From Nilaparvata lugens (Eukaryota; Arthropoda; Insecta; Hemiptera; Delphacidae): a stretch of 64,000 nt of DNA. The stretch lies in contig NC_052505.1 in NCBI RefSeq assembly GCF_014356525.2, positions 50,409,994 through 50,473,993 of the forward strand, written 5' to 3'. The first letter of the stretch is position 1. Each line of letters starts with the position of its first letter. The notes under the pieces are model-generated. The model saw nothing but the letters and a program-made list of their open reading frames with translations, was not told where the DNA came from and made no database searches. This document shows positions 32,477-45,450 of the stretch, piece by piece. Position numbers and translations under genes: made by a program.

Positions 32477-33470
32477 AATAATATAACTTAACCATTGCAA
32501 ATCGTTCTGCTGTGAAGTTTATTCATACAAGAGTGCATATTGGTCTTACCTGTTGCGAAAGCTATCAAAATGAAATTAATTTTCCGATTAAAACAAATAA
32601 TGTTTTGTAGTGGCGCTTATCGATTGTGCATTGGATATCAATTTGTATTCTATTTTTGAAGAGCCGGAAGTCTCGTAATGATTTATAGCACTGATAGTTT
32701 TCCATTGAATAACTGTAATTACGCTCAGTGTGTACTAAGTGGAGAAATTAACAAGATGATGTTTGAGATGGAATCAGTATGAATATGCGTTGATAATTTA
32801 AGCAATTCATTCACTAGTGAACTATAGTTCCACCATTTTCGGTTAGCCTACATGATAATGATATATCAGCATACTCGTATATGCAGCATACTCGACTTCA
32901 CGTTCACATAAGACTTTCATATTGACATTATTTTGAGTTATATTCTGAAGAATAATATGTATGCTTGTACACTGATGTTATTTAATAAGGAAAAATCTGA
33001 CAGTTCGAAGTGAATGTAACTGTAGTGAAGTACTCTTGTTTGTACTTCAATTACATGTAAATTATAAATTTATTTTCAGATGAACGAGATCATCGAATGG
33101 TCACTAGTCGGCCGTCTTGCTGAGTTAGTTGAGTGCAAACGTCCAAAGAAGCAGCCTTCACACGTCACAAGCTGCTCCGAACTAATGCAATTCGGCTAAA
33201 CCCCAATTTTCTTGAAATGCACAAGAATTCAAGGATTACTCTTGTTGATGCTGTGGATCCATAAGGAAAGGTAAACAGAAATCTGTGATAAATGAGTCTC
33301 AAATCAATCAAGTAGTGAGAGGAAAATCATTAGATAGATAAGCATTTAGAATTTAGAAGGCACTGACCTTCTCTCGAAGGGTTATATGGATTTGTCAATC
33401 ATTTAAATTATTTAACTTAAATTTTGCATTCATAAAACTTATTGTTAAATATACTCTGGAAGGTCTACAA
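32475..33470 (+). repeat. Block X' (second copy)
   Basis: Direct copy of 24611-25598 placed after Y' instead of before it. It ends AGGTCTACAA and continues without a break into AAATCACCGTG. The same X-tail-to-flank joint is seen again at 36160-36178, which suggests it is the uninterrupted (ancestral) arrangement. Confidence 0.93.
33080..33199 (+). CDS. Small ORF in X', copy of 25209-25328
   Basis: Same 39-residue frame after the same acceptor-like TTATTTTCAG, with CTAATG in place of CTAGTG (Val to Met). The evidence and doubts are those of the first copy. Confidence 0.2.
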   Translation: MNEIIEWSLVGRLAELVECKRPKKQPSHVTSCSELMQFG

Positions 33471-33787
33471 AAATCACCGTGAACTAAAGTTCTGTCTTCA
33501 ACTGAACTCTCAGTTTTTCAAGCGTTTGACAGGTTAAATGTAAATGTGTTGGCAATGCATTGAATAGATGAATACCTACGCTGGTTACCCCTTTCGCATA
33601 TGAAGCTGTGTGATGTGTTTAATCCCTGAGTGCATGTCTGTGTCTTGTCTCATAGGAATGTATCATAAAACCCTTCTTAGACATCGACTCATTTTTTTAT
33701 AACACAAATTGCTTCCAATATATATAAACTAGAGAGTGGGAGAATTTTTAATTGCTTAAAAAAGGGTCTGCAACTAGTTCTAATTGA

Positions 33788-33982
33788 TTATCCTACCATA
33801 ACGCGAATCGCCCATTTCTGCAACTTGAAGATTTGGCTGACATCCGTAGAATTACCCCGAAATGAAATGACATATGTGAATGGAATATCGCGTAATAGAC
33901 TATTATTTATTGGTGAATAGTTATAGTCCCTCAGGTAAAGGCAATTCATTCTACAATTTTTTGTATTGTTCGCATAATCCAA
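33788..33982 (-). pseudogene. LINE RT C-terminal fragment, copy 1
   Basis: The minus-strand frame ends with STDVSQIFKLQKWAIRVMVG. In jockey/CR1-type LINEs a conserved segment after the polymerase reads (V/I)F.LQK.AIR. Here the frame breaks right after VMVG, where copy 2 continues. It is a degenerate retrotransposon remnant without a catalytic domain. Confidence 0.55.
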
Positions 33983-34820
33983 TGTAGCTCATTTATTATG
34001 AATTGTCTTACTGAAGATTCCAGTCTTTCTGATCAACAGGTGAAATGTATGAATTATTCTTTCGACTGTATTGATGATTAAAGGATCACTGTGCTTGAAC
34101 AGTTTAACAGTTAAAAGTCACTTAGCTAAGATTTTAGCAAAGAAAAATACTATTTTAATATATACTTGATAGAGTTGAGTGAATTTCTAATTTGTGTTTT
34201 GCGTTGATTTAATGTTGATCGTGGAGTTTTAAGAGTACAATTACATTTAGATTTCATATCCCTGCCTACACCTTGGGACGACAAGATATTATTCCAATTG
34301 AAATCTCAATTTTATAATGAAACTTCGCCATTCATTATCAATCATCTCAACATACTAGTCATTGTGAGGAATTCAAATCAATTACAGAACAAATCATTCT
34401 AAACCAAATTATTAAGTTGTTACAAATATTGGTGAACTAAATATCGCATTTATTTCCAACATGCGTCCATACGTCAATATAAGCATACTTTGTTCAAGAG
34501 TTCTTGAAATTTATGTTATATCACGAAATAGATTTAAAAGAGCTATTAATCAAGAATGGACCTATCGATCAGTCTAGTCTATAGGCTACTGGGGTGAGTA
34601 TTTCAATTACGATATGGAACAGTATTTCATTTCAGGGCTAATTTCAGATAATTCAAAGCAGTCCAACTGCTGAGTGCACTGATAATGAGTAATTGGCATC
34701 GATCTAATACAAGTGGATAGTGGTTGGGTGGTGGGGGGGGGGAGGCGAACTATTCATGATCCGTGTGTAGCCTACATGGGGGGGGGGAGCATTGTGCTTT
34801 ATTACCTACAGTATTATAGT

Positions 34821-34860
<40 letters not shown>
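34821..34860. repeat. (TAG)n microsatellite, copy 1
   Basis: Forty bases of GTA/TAG repeats. The equivalent place in copy 2 (37554-37579) has 26 bases, so the two copies have diverged by repeat slippage. Confidence 0.95.
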
Positions 34861-34861
<1 letters not shown>

Positions 34862-34869
34862 TGTGTGCT

Positions 34870-35066
34870 GTATCATTGTTAGTGTAGTGTGTATTTGAGA
34901 GCGCAGTGCTTGCTGGCATTGTCACCAGAGTCCTTGGCAAATTGCTTATGAGGGCTAGAGAAAAAAAAGCAGCAGCTATGCCAGTGACAAATGATATTAT
35001 GACCCAACTGTGTTGGCCAGTAGGAGCACAACTTGAATACATGCCCGTTATTACTCCATTAGCCAT
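34870..35066 (-). CDS. Hydrophobic exon candidate a, copy 1
   Basis: The minus-strand frame reads MANGVITGMYSSCAPTGQHS, then WVIISFVTGIAAAFFSLALI (a likely membrane helix), then NLPRTLVTMPASTALSN. It then runs into a poly-Tyr tract made only by the TAG microsatellite, so the true end is probably before that. The sequence is preserved without stops in copy 2 (37600-37786). Together with candidate b at 35387-35507 it would make a membrane protein with at least two helices. Family not recognised; could be a duplicated gene fragment. Confidence 0.28.
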
Positions 35067-35386
35067 ATGAAGCTACATTATTTATGGCTGTTGGAATGTT
35101 CATCCAGCTATGCTTGTAAGTGACAACACTATTATTGAATGCGAGTTTATGCATTCGGTTGATCATAAAACAATGTCATGCGAAAAAACGCTATTTCATT
35201 GTTTACACTAGCATTTGATTGGTATATATTTGAGTTGAGAGTAATGAATAATAATTTTGGTATCATAATCTGGGCTATATAAGTGATAAATTCTTATTAA
35301 ATATTTGCTTGTCACATTTATGTGGTGCAGGAGTGGAATGCTTTTTCTCTAATAATAACTTATTAATATTTAATCCGAATTCTTAC

Positions 35387-35507
35387 CAAAAAATGCAGCC
35401 ACAAATGCAAAAAAATAGTTTATTCCAATATCACTAACCAAATACGATAAGTTGAAAAGCGACAGCAATGTTGTCAGTATGACTGACCAATTCACAATTG
35501 AACAGGT
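35387..35507 (-). CDS. Hydrophobic exon candidate b, copy 1
   Basis: A 121-base minus-strand segment lies between TTTAAATTTCAG (acceptor-like) and GTAAGAATT (donor-like, reading downwards from 35386). It is open in one frame: CSIVNWSVILTTLLSLFNLS then YLVSDIGINYFFAFVAAFF, which is one or two membrane helices. In copy 2 the donor GT is AT, so splicing could not use that site there. The upstream frame GFLPLG ends at another GTAAGG, but the gap of about 45 bases is too short for a normal intron. Function unknown. Confidence 0.28.
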
Positions 35508-36048
35508 CTGAAATTTAAAATTTAAAGGAAGGTTTTGAGAGGTATCCTTACCCAGCGGAAGAAATCCCACAGAAAATTTGAATTTAAATTACGGTAGCCG
35601 GGACAAGAAGATCACTAATTATTTGTGGTTCCAGAATTTACAATCGGTTCGATTCAAAAAACAATGTCAGTTCGATATCCTGTTATTGATTTATCGATTA
35701 TTCTCCAATGTCATGTATATTTATCAAATGCTTGGCAATATTTCTAAATATGTCGACATTTTATTATTGGCCCTTATATGAGAAAACGTCTCATAGAGGA
35801 TATGCATAGATTTGTTATTCTATGCTTCTGGTCTATGCATCAATTTGAACACATTTGACATAACAGTCTATGCTCATTCAATACCAATAAAACAGTTCTA
35901 ATACACAATGTAAATTTTCTCATTGATGAAAACTGATGAAGTTGATAAATATGTGTTCTAATTGAGTGAATATGTTTCAAGAGAATGAATATTATGCTGG
36001 AATTAAATGTCTATATCCCGGACCAGTACTCAGCATAAATATAGCTTA

Positions 36049-36113
36049 CTAGCAGGAACCCGTGCTTCGCAAGGATCTATTTTCAAACTTGATAATCTGA
36101 AAACTTGACGTAA
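36049..36113. mobile_element. Repeat tail between the duplicates
   Basis: Sixty-five bases (CTAGCAGGAACCCGTGCTTC onwards) are present only between the two duplication units. The AACCCGTGCTTCGC phrase is typical of widespread insect repeat tails, but the class is uncertain. Confidence 0.35.
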
Positions 36114-36429
36114 TTAAATTTTGCATTCATAAAACTTATTGTTAAATATACTCTGGAAGGTCTACAAAAATCACCGTGAACTAAAGCAACTGAAAAACTC
36201 CTGAATCGAATAGAAACACTGTCCTTCCAGTTCTGTCTTCAACTGAACTCTCAGTTTTTCAAGCGTTTGACAGGTTAAATGTAAATGTGTTGGCAATGCA
36301 TTGAATAGATGAATACCTACGCTGGTTACCCCTTTCGCATATAAAGCTGTGTGATGTGTTTAATCCCTGAGTGCATGTCTGTGTCTTGTCTCATAGGAAT
36401 GTATCATAAAACCCTTCTTAGACATCGAC

Positions 36430-36723
36430 TCATTTTTTTATAACACAAATTGCTTCCAATATATATAAACTAGAGAGTGGGAGAATTTTTAATTGCTTAA
36501 AAAAGGGTCTGCAACTAGTTCTAATTGACTCTCCTACCATAACGCGAATCGCCCATTTCTGCAACTTGAAGATTTGGCTGACATCCGTAGAATTACCCCG
36601 AAATGAAATGACATATGTGAATGGAATATCGCGTAATAGACTATTATTTATTGGTGAATAGTTATAGTCCCTCAGGTAAAGGCAATTCATTCTACAATTT
36701 TTTGTATTGTTCGCATAATCCAA
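36430..36723 (-). pseudogene. LINE RT C-terminal fragment, copy 2
   Basis: The longer version of the fragment at 33788-33982 reads VSQIFKLQKWAIRVMVGESI, then SCRPFFKQLKILPLSSLYIL and EAICVIKK. The pattern F.LQK.AIR....SC...FK.L.IL.L.SLYI.E is the post-polymerase segment of jockey/CR1-type LINE proteins. The catalytic domain is absent and the piece is antisense to the rest of the window's plus-strand LINEs. Confidence 0.7.
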
Positions 36724-37553
36724 TGTAGCTCATTTATTATGAATTGTCTTACTGAAGATTCCAGTCTTTCTGATCAACAGGTGAAATGTATGAATTATTC
36801 TTTCGACTGTATTGATGATTAAAGGATCACTGTGCTTGAACAGTTTAACAGTTAAAAGTCACTTAGCTAAGATTTTAGCAAAGAAAAATACTATTTTAAT
36901 ATATACTTGATAGAGTTGAGTGAATTTCTAATTTGTGTTTTGCGTTGATTTAATGTTGATCGTGGAGTTTTAAGAGTACAATTACATTTAGATTTCATAT
37001 CCCTGCCTACACCTTGGGACGACAAGATATTATTCCAATTGAAATCTCAATTTTATAATGAAACTTCGCCATTCATTATCAATCATCTCAACATACTAGT
37101 CATTGTGAGGAATTCAAATCAATTACAGAACAAATCATTCTAAACCAAATTATTAAGTTGTTACAAATATTGGTGAACTAAATATCGCATTTATTTCCAA
37201 CATGCGTCCATACGTCAATATAAGCATACTTTGTTCAAGAGTTCTTGAAATTTATGTTATATCACGAAATAGATTTAAAAGAGCTATAATCAACAATGGA
37301 CCTATCGATCAGTCTAGTCTATAGGCTACTGGGGTGAGTATTTCAATTACGATATGGAACAGTATTTCATTTCAGGGCTAATTTCAGATAATTCAAAGCA
37401 GTCCAACTGCTGAGTGCACTGATAATGAGTAATTGGCATCGATCTAATACAAGTGGATAGTGGTTGGGTGGTGGGGGGGGAGGCGAACTATTCATGATCC
37501 GTGTGTAGCCTACATGGGGGGGGGAGCATTGTGCTTTATTACAGTATTATAGT

Positions 37554-37579
37554 GTAGTAGTAGTAGTAGTAGTAGTAGT
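37554..37579. repeat. (TAG)n microsatellite, copy 2
   Basis: Shorter allele-like version of 34821-34860 inside the second duplication unit. Confidence 0.95.
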
Positions 37580-37599
37580 TGTGTGCTGTATCATTGTAG

Positions 37600-37786
37600 T
37601 AGTGTAGTGTGTATTTGAGAGCGCAGTGCTTGCTGGCATTGTCACCAGAGTCCTTGGCAAATTGCTTATGAGGGCTAGAGAAAAAAAAGCAGCAGCTATG
37701 CCAGTGACAAATGATATTATGACCCAACTGTGTTGGCCAGTAGGAGCACAACTTGAATACATGCCCGTTATTACTCCATTAGCCAT
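37600..37786 (-). CDS. Hydrophobic exon candidate a, copy 2
   Basis: The same protein sequence as at 34870-35066 up to the microsatellite: MANGVITGMYSSCAPTGQHS, a helix, then NLPRTLVTMP. No stop has appeared since the duplication, which is weak support for coding because the duplication looks recent. Confidence 0.25.
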
Positions 37787-38112
37787 ATGAAGCTACATTA
37801 TTTATGGCTGTTGGAATGTTCATCCAGCTATGCTTGTAAGTGACAACACTATTATTGAATGCGAGTTTATGCATTCGGTTGATCATAAAACAATGTCATG
37901 CGAAAAAACGCTATTTCATTGTTTACACTAGCATTTGATTGGTATATATTTGAGTTGAGAGTCATGAATAATAATTTTGGTATCATAATCTGGGCTATAT
38001 AAGTGATAAATTCTTATTAAATATTTGCTTGTCACATTTATGTGGTGCAGGAGTATTGGTGGAATGCTTTTTCTCTAATAATAACTTATTAATATTTAAT
38101 CCGAATTCTTAT

Positions 38113-38233
38113 CAAAAAATGCAGCCACAAATGAAAAAAAATAGTTTATTCCAATATCACTAACCAAATACGATAAGTTGAAAAGCGACAGAATTGTTGT
38201 CAGTATGACTGACCAATTCACAATTGAACAGGT
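38113..38233 (-). pseudogene. Hydrophobic exon candidate b, copy 2 (donor lost)
   Basis: Counterpart of 35387-35507, with Leu to Ile and Ala to Ser changes. The donor-like GGTAAG has become GATAAG, so this copy would lose its splice donor if the exon is real. Confidence 0.25.
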
Positions 38234-38774
38234 CTGAAATTTAAAATTTAAAGGAAGGTTTTGAGAGGTATCCTTACCCAGCGGAAGAAATCCCACAGAA
38301 AATTTGAATTTAAATTACGGTAGCCGGGACAAGAAGATCACTAATTATTTGTGGTTCCAGAATTTACAATCGGTTCGATTCAAAAAACAATGTCAGTTCG
38401 ATATCCTGTTATTGATTTATCGATTATTCTCCAATGTCATGTATATTTATCAAATGCTTGGCAATATTTCTAAATATGTCGACATTTTATTATTGGCCCT
38501 TATATGAGAAAACGTCTCATAGAGGATATGCATAGATTTGTTATTCTATGCTTCTGGTCTATGCATCAATTTGAACACATTTGACATAACAGTCTATGCT
38601 CATTCAATACCAATAAAACAGTTCTAATACACAATGTAAATTTTTTCATTGATGAAAACTGATGAAGTTGATAAATATGTGTTCTAATTGAGTGAATATG
38701 TTTCAAGAGAATGAATATTATGCTGGAATTAAATGTCTATATCCCGGACCAGTTCTCAGCATAAATATAGCTTA

Positions 38775-40270
38775 TAATAGAAGTAAATTTATCTTACATT
38801 ATTTCTCAGTTCGTTGAACTTCTCTTGTTAAATGTCACATGATATTAATGATCAACCAGATATCCACAAAGCTTGGTAAAGTTTTCTGCCATTGCATCAT
38901 GTTGATTTGATTTTGTGTATTCCAGGAATAAAATCAATACACAAACTCAATCAATGGCCTGTTTCTGATGCTTGTTAGTATAGACAGAATGTATTAAACT
39001 CTGGAAATTAACGATTCAATCGAAAACATTATTTTCTCTCAAGTAAGGTAGGCCTACCGATTGCAGAAAGTACCATACTACTTGCGAGTGCAGAATATGA
39101 GTTACATGTATTATTTCTGAGCTGGAGAAATTCAGAGAAGATACATCCCCTTATGGCCCTTAATTGACCGAGAGTAGTTTCAAGCATCACATTGTATGTC
39201 ATTGGAATTGTATGACCCTGGGAGGGCCGCATTCTACAGTTATGAGTACTGTGGGTCCGTAGGCTATAACATTGTTCTCTCTCTATCATGGTGGAGTGTT
39301 TCTATGATATGAGTAAGACCTCATATATGCTGAGCCGAGAATTATATTATCATGAAGGGATGTGTACTTATAGGAATACTCTCCATGAATTCAGCGGCTG
39401 GAGAAGAGATCAGAGTACTTTGGGGCCTCTTAATCCCATTGCATCATTGTTGGAGTTTGAAATTTCAAGTACATGCACTTCATACGTCTCTAGAGGTACA
39501 GTTCAGGATTCCATATAAGTTCATGGAGAGCAGCCAGTCTGATTTCAAAGCTCTTCAATTTCGATGAAATGAGATATCATTGGAAACACTGTTGTTTGAG
39601 TTGTGTCTATTATGTTCTAAAGAGCTGGAACATTTGAAAACGCTCTCAGTTGTGATAACAACCTCGCGGTATTTTAAAAGCGCTAAATACTTTATCTATT
39701 GCCTATCTTGCAAATTACTTGCTCCAGCCTGCGGCAAATGAACTCGTCACTCAGGATTCCTTTCGAATGAACGTAACTTGGGTAAGGAGTAACTTGCTGG
39801 CAGTCTGACATATGACGTCAAACATTCAATTGCCTATAGCCTTCAAGTATCAGTGGCAATTAGCCATTGAAAATCCATAATTTACAGTTGGAACAAAATG
39901 TAAAATTTTTATGTTTATTAATTTACTAATGACGTGAGTTAGACTAGATTCTAGTTAGGCTAGATTCAGGATTCCATGTACCATAATATTATAATAAGAG
40001 AAGATAGGTTACCATTGAGATATTATTAGTCTATCATAACTCATACTCTTTTTTTATAGAACTCGGGTTATGTCATACAAGTACTCCCGAAAATGATATG
40101 TTTATTCACATTCCATGAACTTGAGAGGAATGGAAAGCTAGATATAAATTATTTTGGTTGGTTTTAAACGTTTAGCTTCATTCAATTCTGAACAATCATA
40201 ATCAGTATTCAAAAATTAAGCATTCTGAGTTCTGAACACCTCATATTTGATATTGTAAATCACACATTAA
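38775..40270. other. No supported gene
   Basis: Opposing short frames at 39029-39567 overlap each other and lack motifs. No transposon termini are recognised. Confidence 0.5.
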
Positions 40271-40400
40271 AGCCGTGCGCACACCACTGTGAATCGTATA
40301 ACCGTGACGGCGATGATTTCTTCCACTTCACGCACTAAAAAATAATCTATCCCGATCCCGTCGCCATCATTCGATTCGCGGTAGTGTATGCAAGGCATAC
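40271..40400. mobile_element. Small TIR MITE (about 130 bp)
   Basis: GCCGTGCGCACACCACTGTG at the left end pairs imperfectly with the reverse complement of the right end (GCCTTGCATACACTACCGCG), and both continue with AATCG. A further inner pair (CGATGATT / CCATCATTCG) is visible. A GC-rich TIR island in AT-rich DNA suggests a MITE. The target duplication is unclear. Confidence 0.5.
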
Positions 40401-42933
<2,533 letters not shown>

Positions 42934-43606
42934 GTGGCGTAACGTTTCCAAACCGGGCCCCCCCGCAAAAAAAATTCCGGGCCCCTCTTCTAAAATGGTA
43001 CCACCTTTTTTCAGTCCACTTCTACAATTCAAGTCAAGAATTATGTTTCAAGCTACAAATATAGAATCCAACCTTTAGAGCTAGAACTAGAGTGAGTAAG
43101 TAGTAACTAGTCTTAAGATTCATGAATTATTAAAATAATAAAGATAATAATTTATAAAAACCGTTGATTTGATGTCTCCTACAAGCCTCCAAGTTCTGCA
43201 ATCACTGCTTTCTGGGTTGTCTCACCGGATGTATAAATTTTAATGATTTTTAAACAAACTACATTTTTCTTTCTTGCCTTATTCATTATTATGTACTTGT
43301 ATTCTCTTGATATTAATTCATAACCAGATTGATAACATTGTTCTATTGCATATTTCTTCTTACACAATGAATGAAACCTGTCATTTTCCACAATAAAACT
43401 TCTGCTTTTTTATCAAAAGTTACTTCCATGATTATTTAATTTTTATTTTTCAAGTATGCAATATATAATTATCATTTCGGGCCCGGCCCCCTAGACCGGG
43501 TAATTTTATTTTTTCAGAAAACCTATATTAGCCTACATATTATCCGGGCCCCTTAGGGACCCGGCCCCCCCCGCCGCGGGGGCAGCGGGGGTGTACGTTA
43601 CGCCAC
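42934..43606. mobile_element. hAT-like non-autonomous element with GC-rich tips
   Basis: GTGGCGTAACGT at 42934 is the inverse of ACGTTACGCCAC ending at about 43606. Both ends pass into long C/G runs with GGGCCC (42955-42985 and 43480-43580), while the centre is AT-rich and non-coding. GTGGCGTAACG-type ends are common in hAT-like MITEs. The flanks GTGAGTAC and AGTGTACC are similar but not a perfect 8-bp duplication. Confidence 0.6.
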
Positions 43607-44137
43607 AGTGTACCATTAAATTCTTCATGTACTTCAAATTCACGTTCTGGTGGTTGATACCTCATCTGGAACTTGGAATTCACCCAACCCATACAAACCT
43701 AATGAAGATTAATTAATTCAATCATCCATTTCATCATCATGTGAACATTCAAGTCATTCAATATGTGATAGAATTGATATTCAATTATGATTCAATGAGA
43801 CATTCAGGAAAAACCAATTATGATTCAATGAAAAATTCGTGATTAACATGAAAACCAATAATGATTGTATGGCGAATTCGCTAGTGCTACCCTGAATATC
43901 AGTCAGTATAGAGTATTCAACGCTCACAGCTTCGAAATTTATTTGCGATTTTATCCATCATGCTCTGCATGCAGTAAGCTTCTCTTCAAAATTCAGGTGC
44001 CAAGATTCCTCAGTTTTTTCTAAGTGTGCTATGTGATTTGACGGTATATTTGGATTTTTTGATTAGCGTTAGTAGGCTACTATTTGCACAGCAAAGCGAC
44101 ATCATTATCATTCCTCAAATCACGTTTCGCTTAAATC
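43607..44137. other. No supported gene
   Basis: 43740-43870 has repeated AATTATGATTCAATGA phrases. There is no frame of note. Confidence 0.5.
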
Positions 44138-44349
44138 AGGGCCAAGCCACATGAAGCGTTTTCTTTCAGTCGTTTTCAGACCAGTCTGCAGGGCAGGAAG
44201 CTCTCCGATTAGCTGGTAATCAGCTGATTCCCGAACGCCCACTAGCTATTGAACCGTTGAACCCAATAAGCTAATCGGAGAATTTGCTTACCTGCCGTGT
44301 CGAAACGTCTGAAAACACCTGAGAAAACGCTACATGTGGCTTGGCCCTT
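44138..44349. mobile_element. PIF/Harbinger-like palindromic MITE
   Basis: The ends AGGGCCAAGCCACATG (44138) and its inverse CATGTGGCTTGGCCCT (ending 44349) extend inwards through AGCGTTTTCT and GTTTTCAGAC pairs. The centre also pairs (TCTCCGATTAGCT with AGCTAATCGGAGA). GGGCC ends beside TCA and TTA fit the 3-bp TWA-type target of PIF/Harbinger, although the two flanks differ at one base. It is about 210 bp and non-coding. Confidence 0.7.
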
Positions 44350-45404
44350 AGATTCTCCCTTTGTATGATGTAGATGTAATTTGCCCTATCCTTCAATAGG
44401 ATGTCGATGAAGGCCCCCTCCCCATCACCTAGAACGTTACGCAACTTCGTCATCCTCCCTTAATAACAATTGATCATTATCATCATCATCATCATCTTCA
44501 TCATCGTAATCAATGCGTGATTTTACTCTGTTGAATGTCATTCATCAACTTATGTAATACGTAGTGAGAGAATAATGTTGAGTGAATAATGGTTTATCAT
44601 ATGGTTCTGTGTAATCGCTTGTAACCACGTTTATAGGAATGAGACGAGTCTCAGAAATATTTCAATTCTTGAAACTAATAAAATAAATATTTCTCATAGT
44701 TTTGTCATATCTTCCACCGTGTCATAAATTTATTCCTACGTAAGGTCTACATAACATCTTCAGTATATTGCAGTAAAAAATGCAGTAAAAACATCATTGC
44801 AGTGAAAGTGAATTTTCAAAAGATTTCAATGAATCCAATTCTTTTGTAAGCATAATGCCTTAAAAGGCAAAATTATGAGGAAAGGAACAGAATAACGCGT
44901 GTTACGGGAAAATGTCTCCTAGAAACGCCTTCTTCTGAATTGGAAAGCTTTACGAGAAAATATATATCAAATATTTGCTTTATGACTTCCGAGGTGGTGG
45001 AAAAACCGTCATCAGCACTAACAAACAAAAACTCTAGGGGAAAAAACAGGCCACACCCTTGAAAATCCATCATTCTTGAATGGGGGAAATACTTTCCCTT
45101 CACCCGTAATACTTTCTACACCAGTTTTCCCAGCCCTTGAAACAAAATTCATACTGGATGAAGTGGTGAATTATTTCAACATCATTTTATAGCTCATTCT
45201 AAAATTCTTATTATAGCTGTAATTTTGAAATGATGGATTTACGTTGGTTGGCGTCTATATCAACATGAGAACATGACTACAAGCACCCGATTCAAAGTGA
45301 ACCGGAAATCCGAAACTGAGTCTCAGAGGTCTTATGAGATACATCTTAGTCTCAGAGGTCTCATAGGATATTGGTAATATTGGTGTCAGAGGTCACTAGA
45401 ATCC
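44350..45404. repeat. (CAT)n patch in otherwise gene-free DNA
   Basis: A CAT trinucleotide run lies at about 44474-44506. The remainder is AT-rich with no supported gene. A 76-codon minus-strand frame (44873-45103) has no motif. Confidence 0.6.
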
Positions 45405-45450
45405 ACAGTACTAGTAGTTCTGTGAACAGTAGACCTCGCGCAGTTATAAA
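45405..45450 (+). repeat. Dispersed repeat motif, second copy
   Basis: ACTAGTAGTTCTGTGAACAG followed by TAGACCTCGC matches the minus-strand motif at 1690-1745. Extent beyond the motif is not clear. Confidence 0.35.

Larger units (their letters stand above)
33417..36048. repeat. 2.6-kb tandem duplication, copy 1
   Basis: Runs from TTAAATTTTGCATTCATAA (the last 54 bases of X') to ATAAATATAGCTTA and is repeated at 36114-38774. Copy 2 has about 55 extra bases near 36185-36230. Copy 1 has the longer TAG microsatellite. Confidence 0.93.
36114..38774. repeat. 2.6-kb tandem duplication, copy 2
   Basis: Direct copy of 33417-36048. It starts with the same X-tail sequence and ends at ATAAATATAGCTTA. 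Confidence 0.93.

Noticed and set aside
34713..34898. Poly-Val ORF
   Set aside because: Made by the TAG/GTA microsatellite read in one frame.
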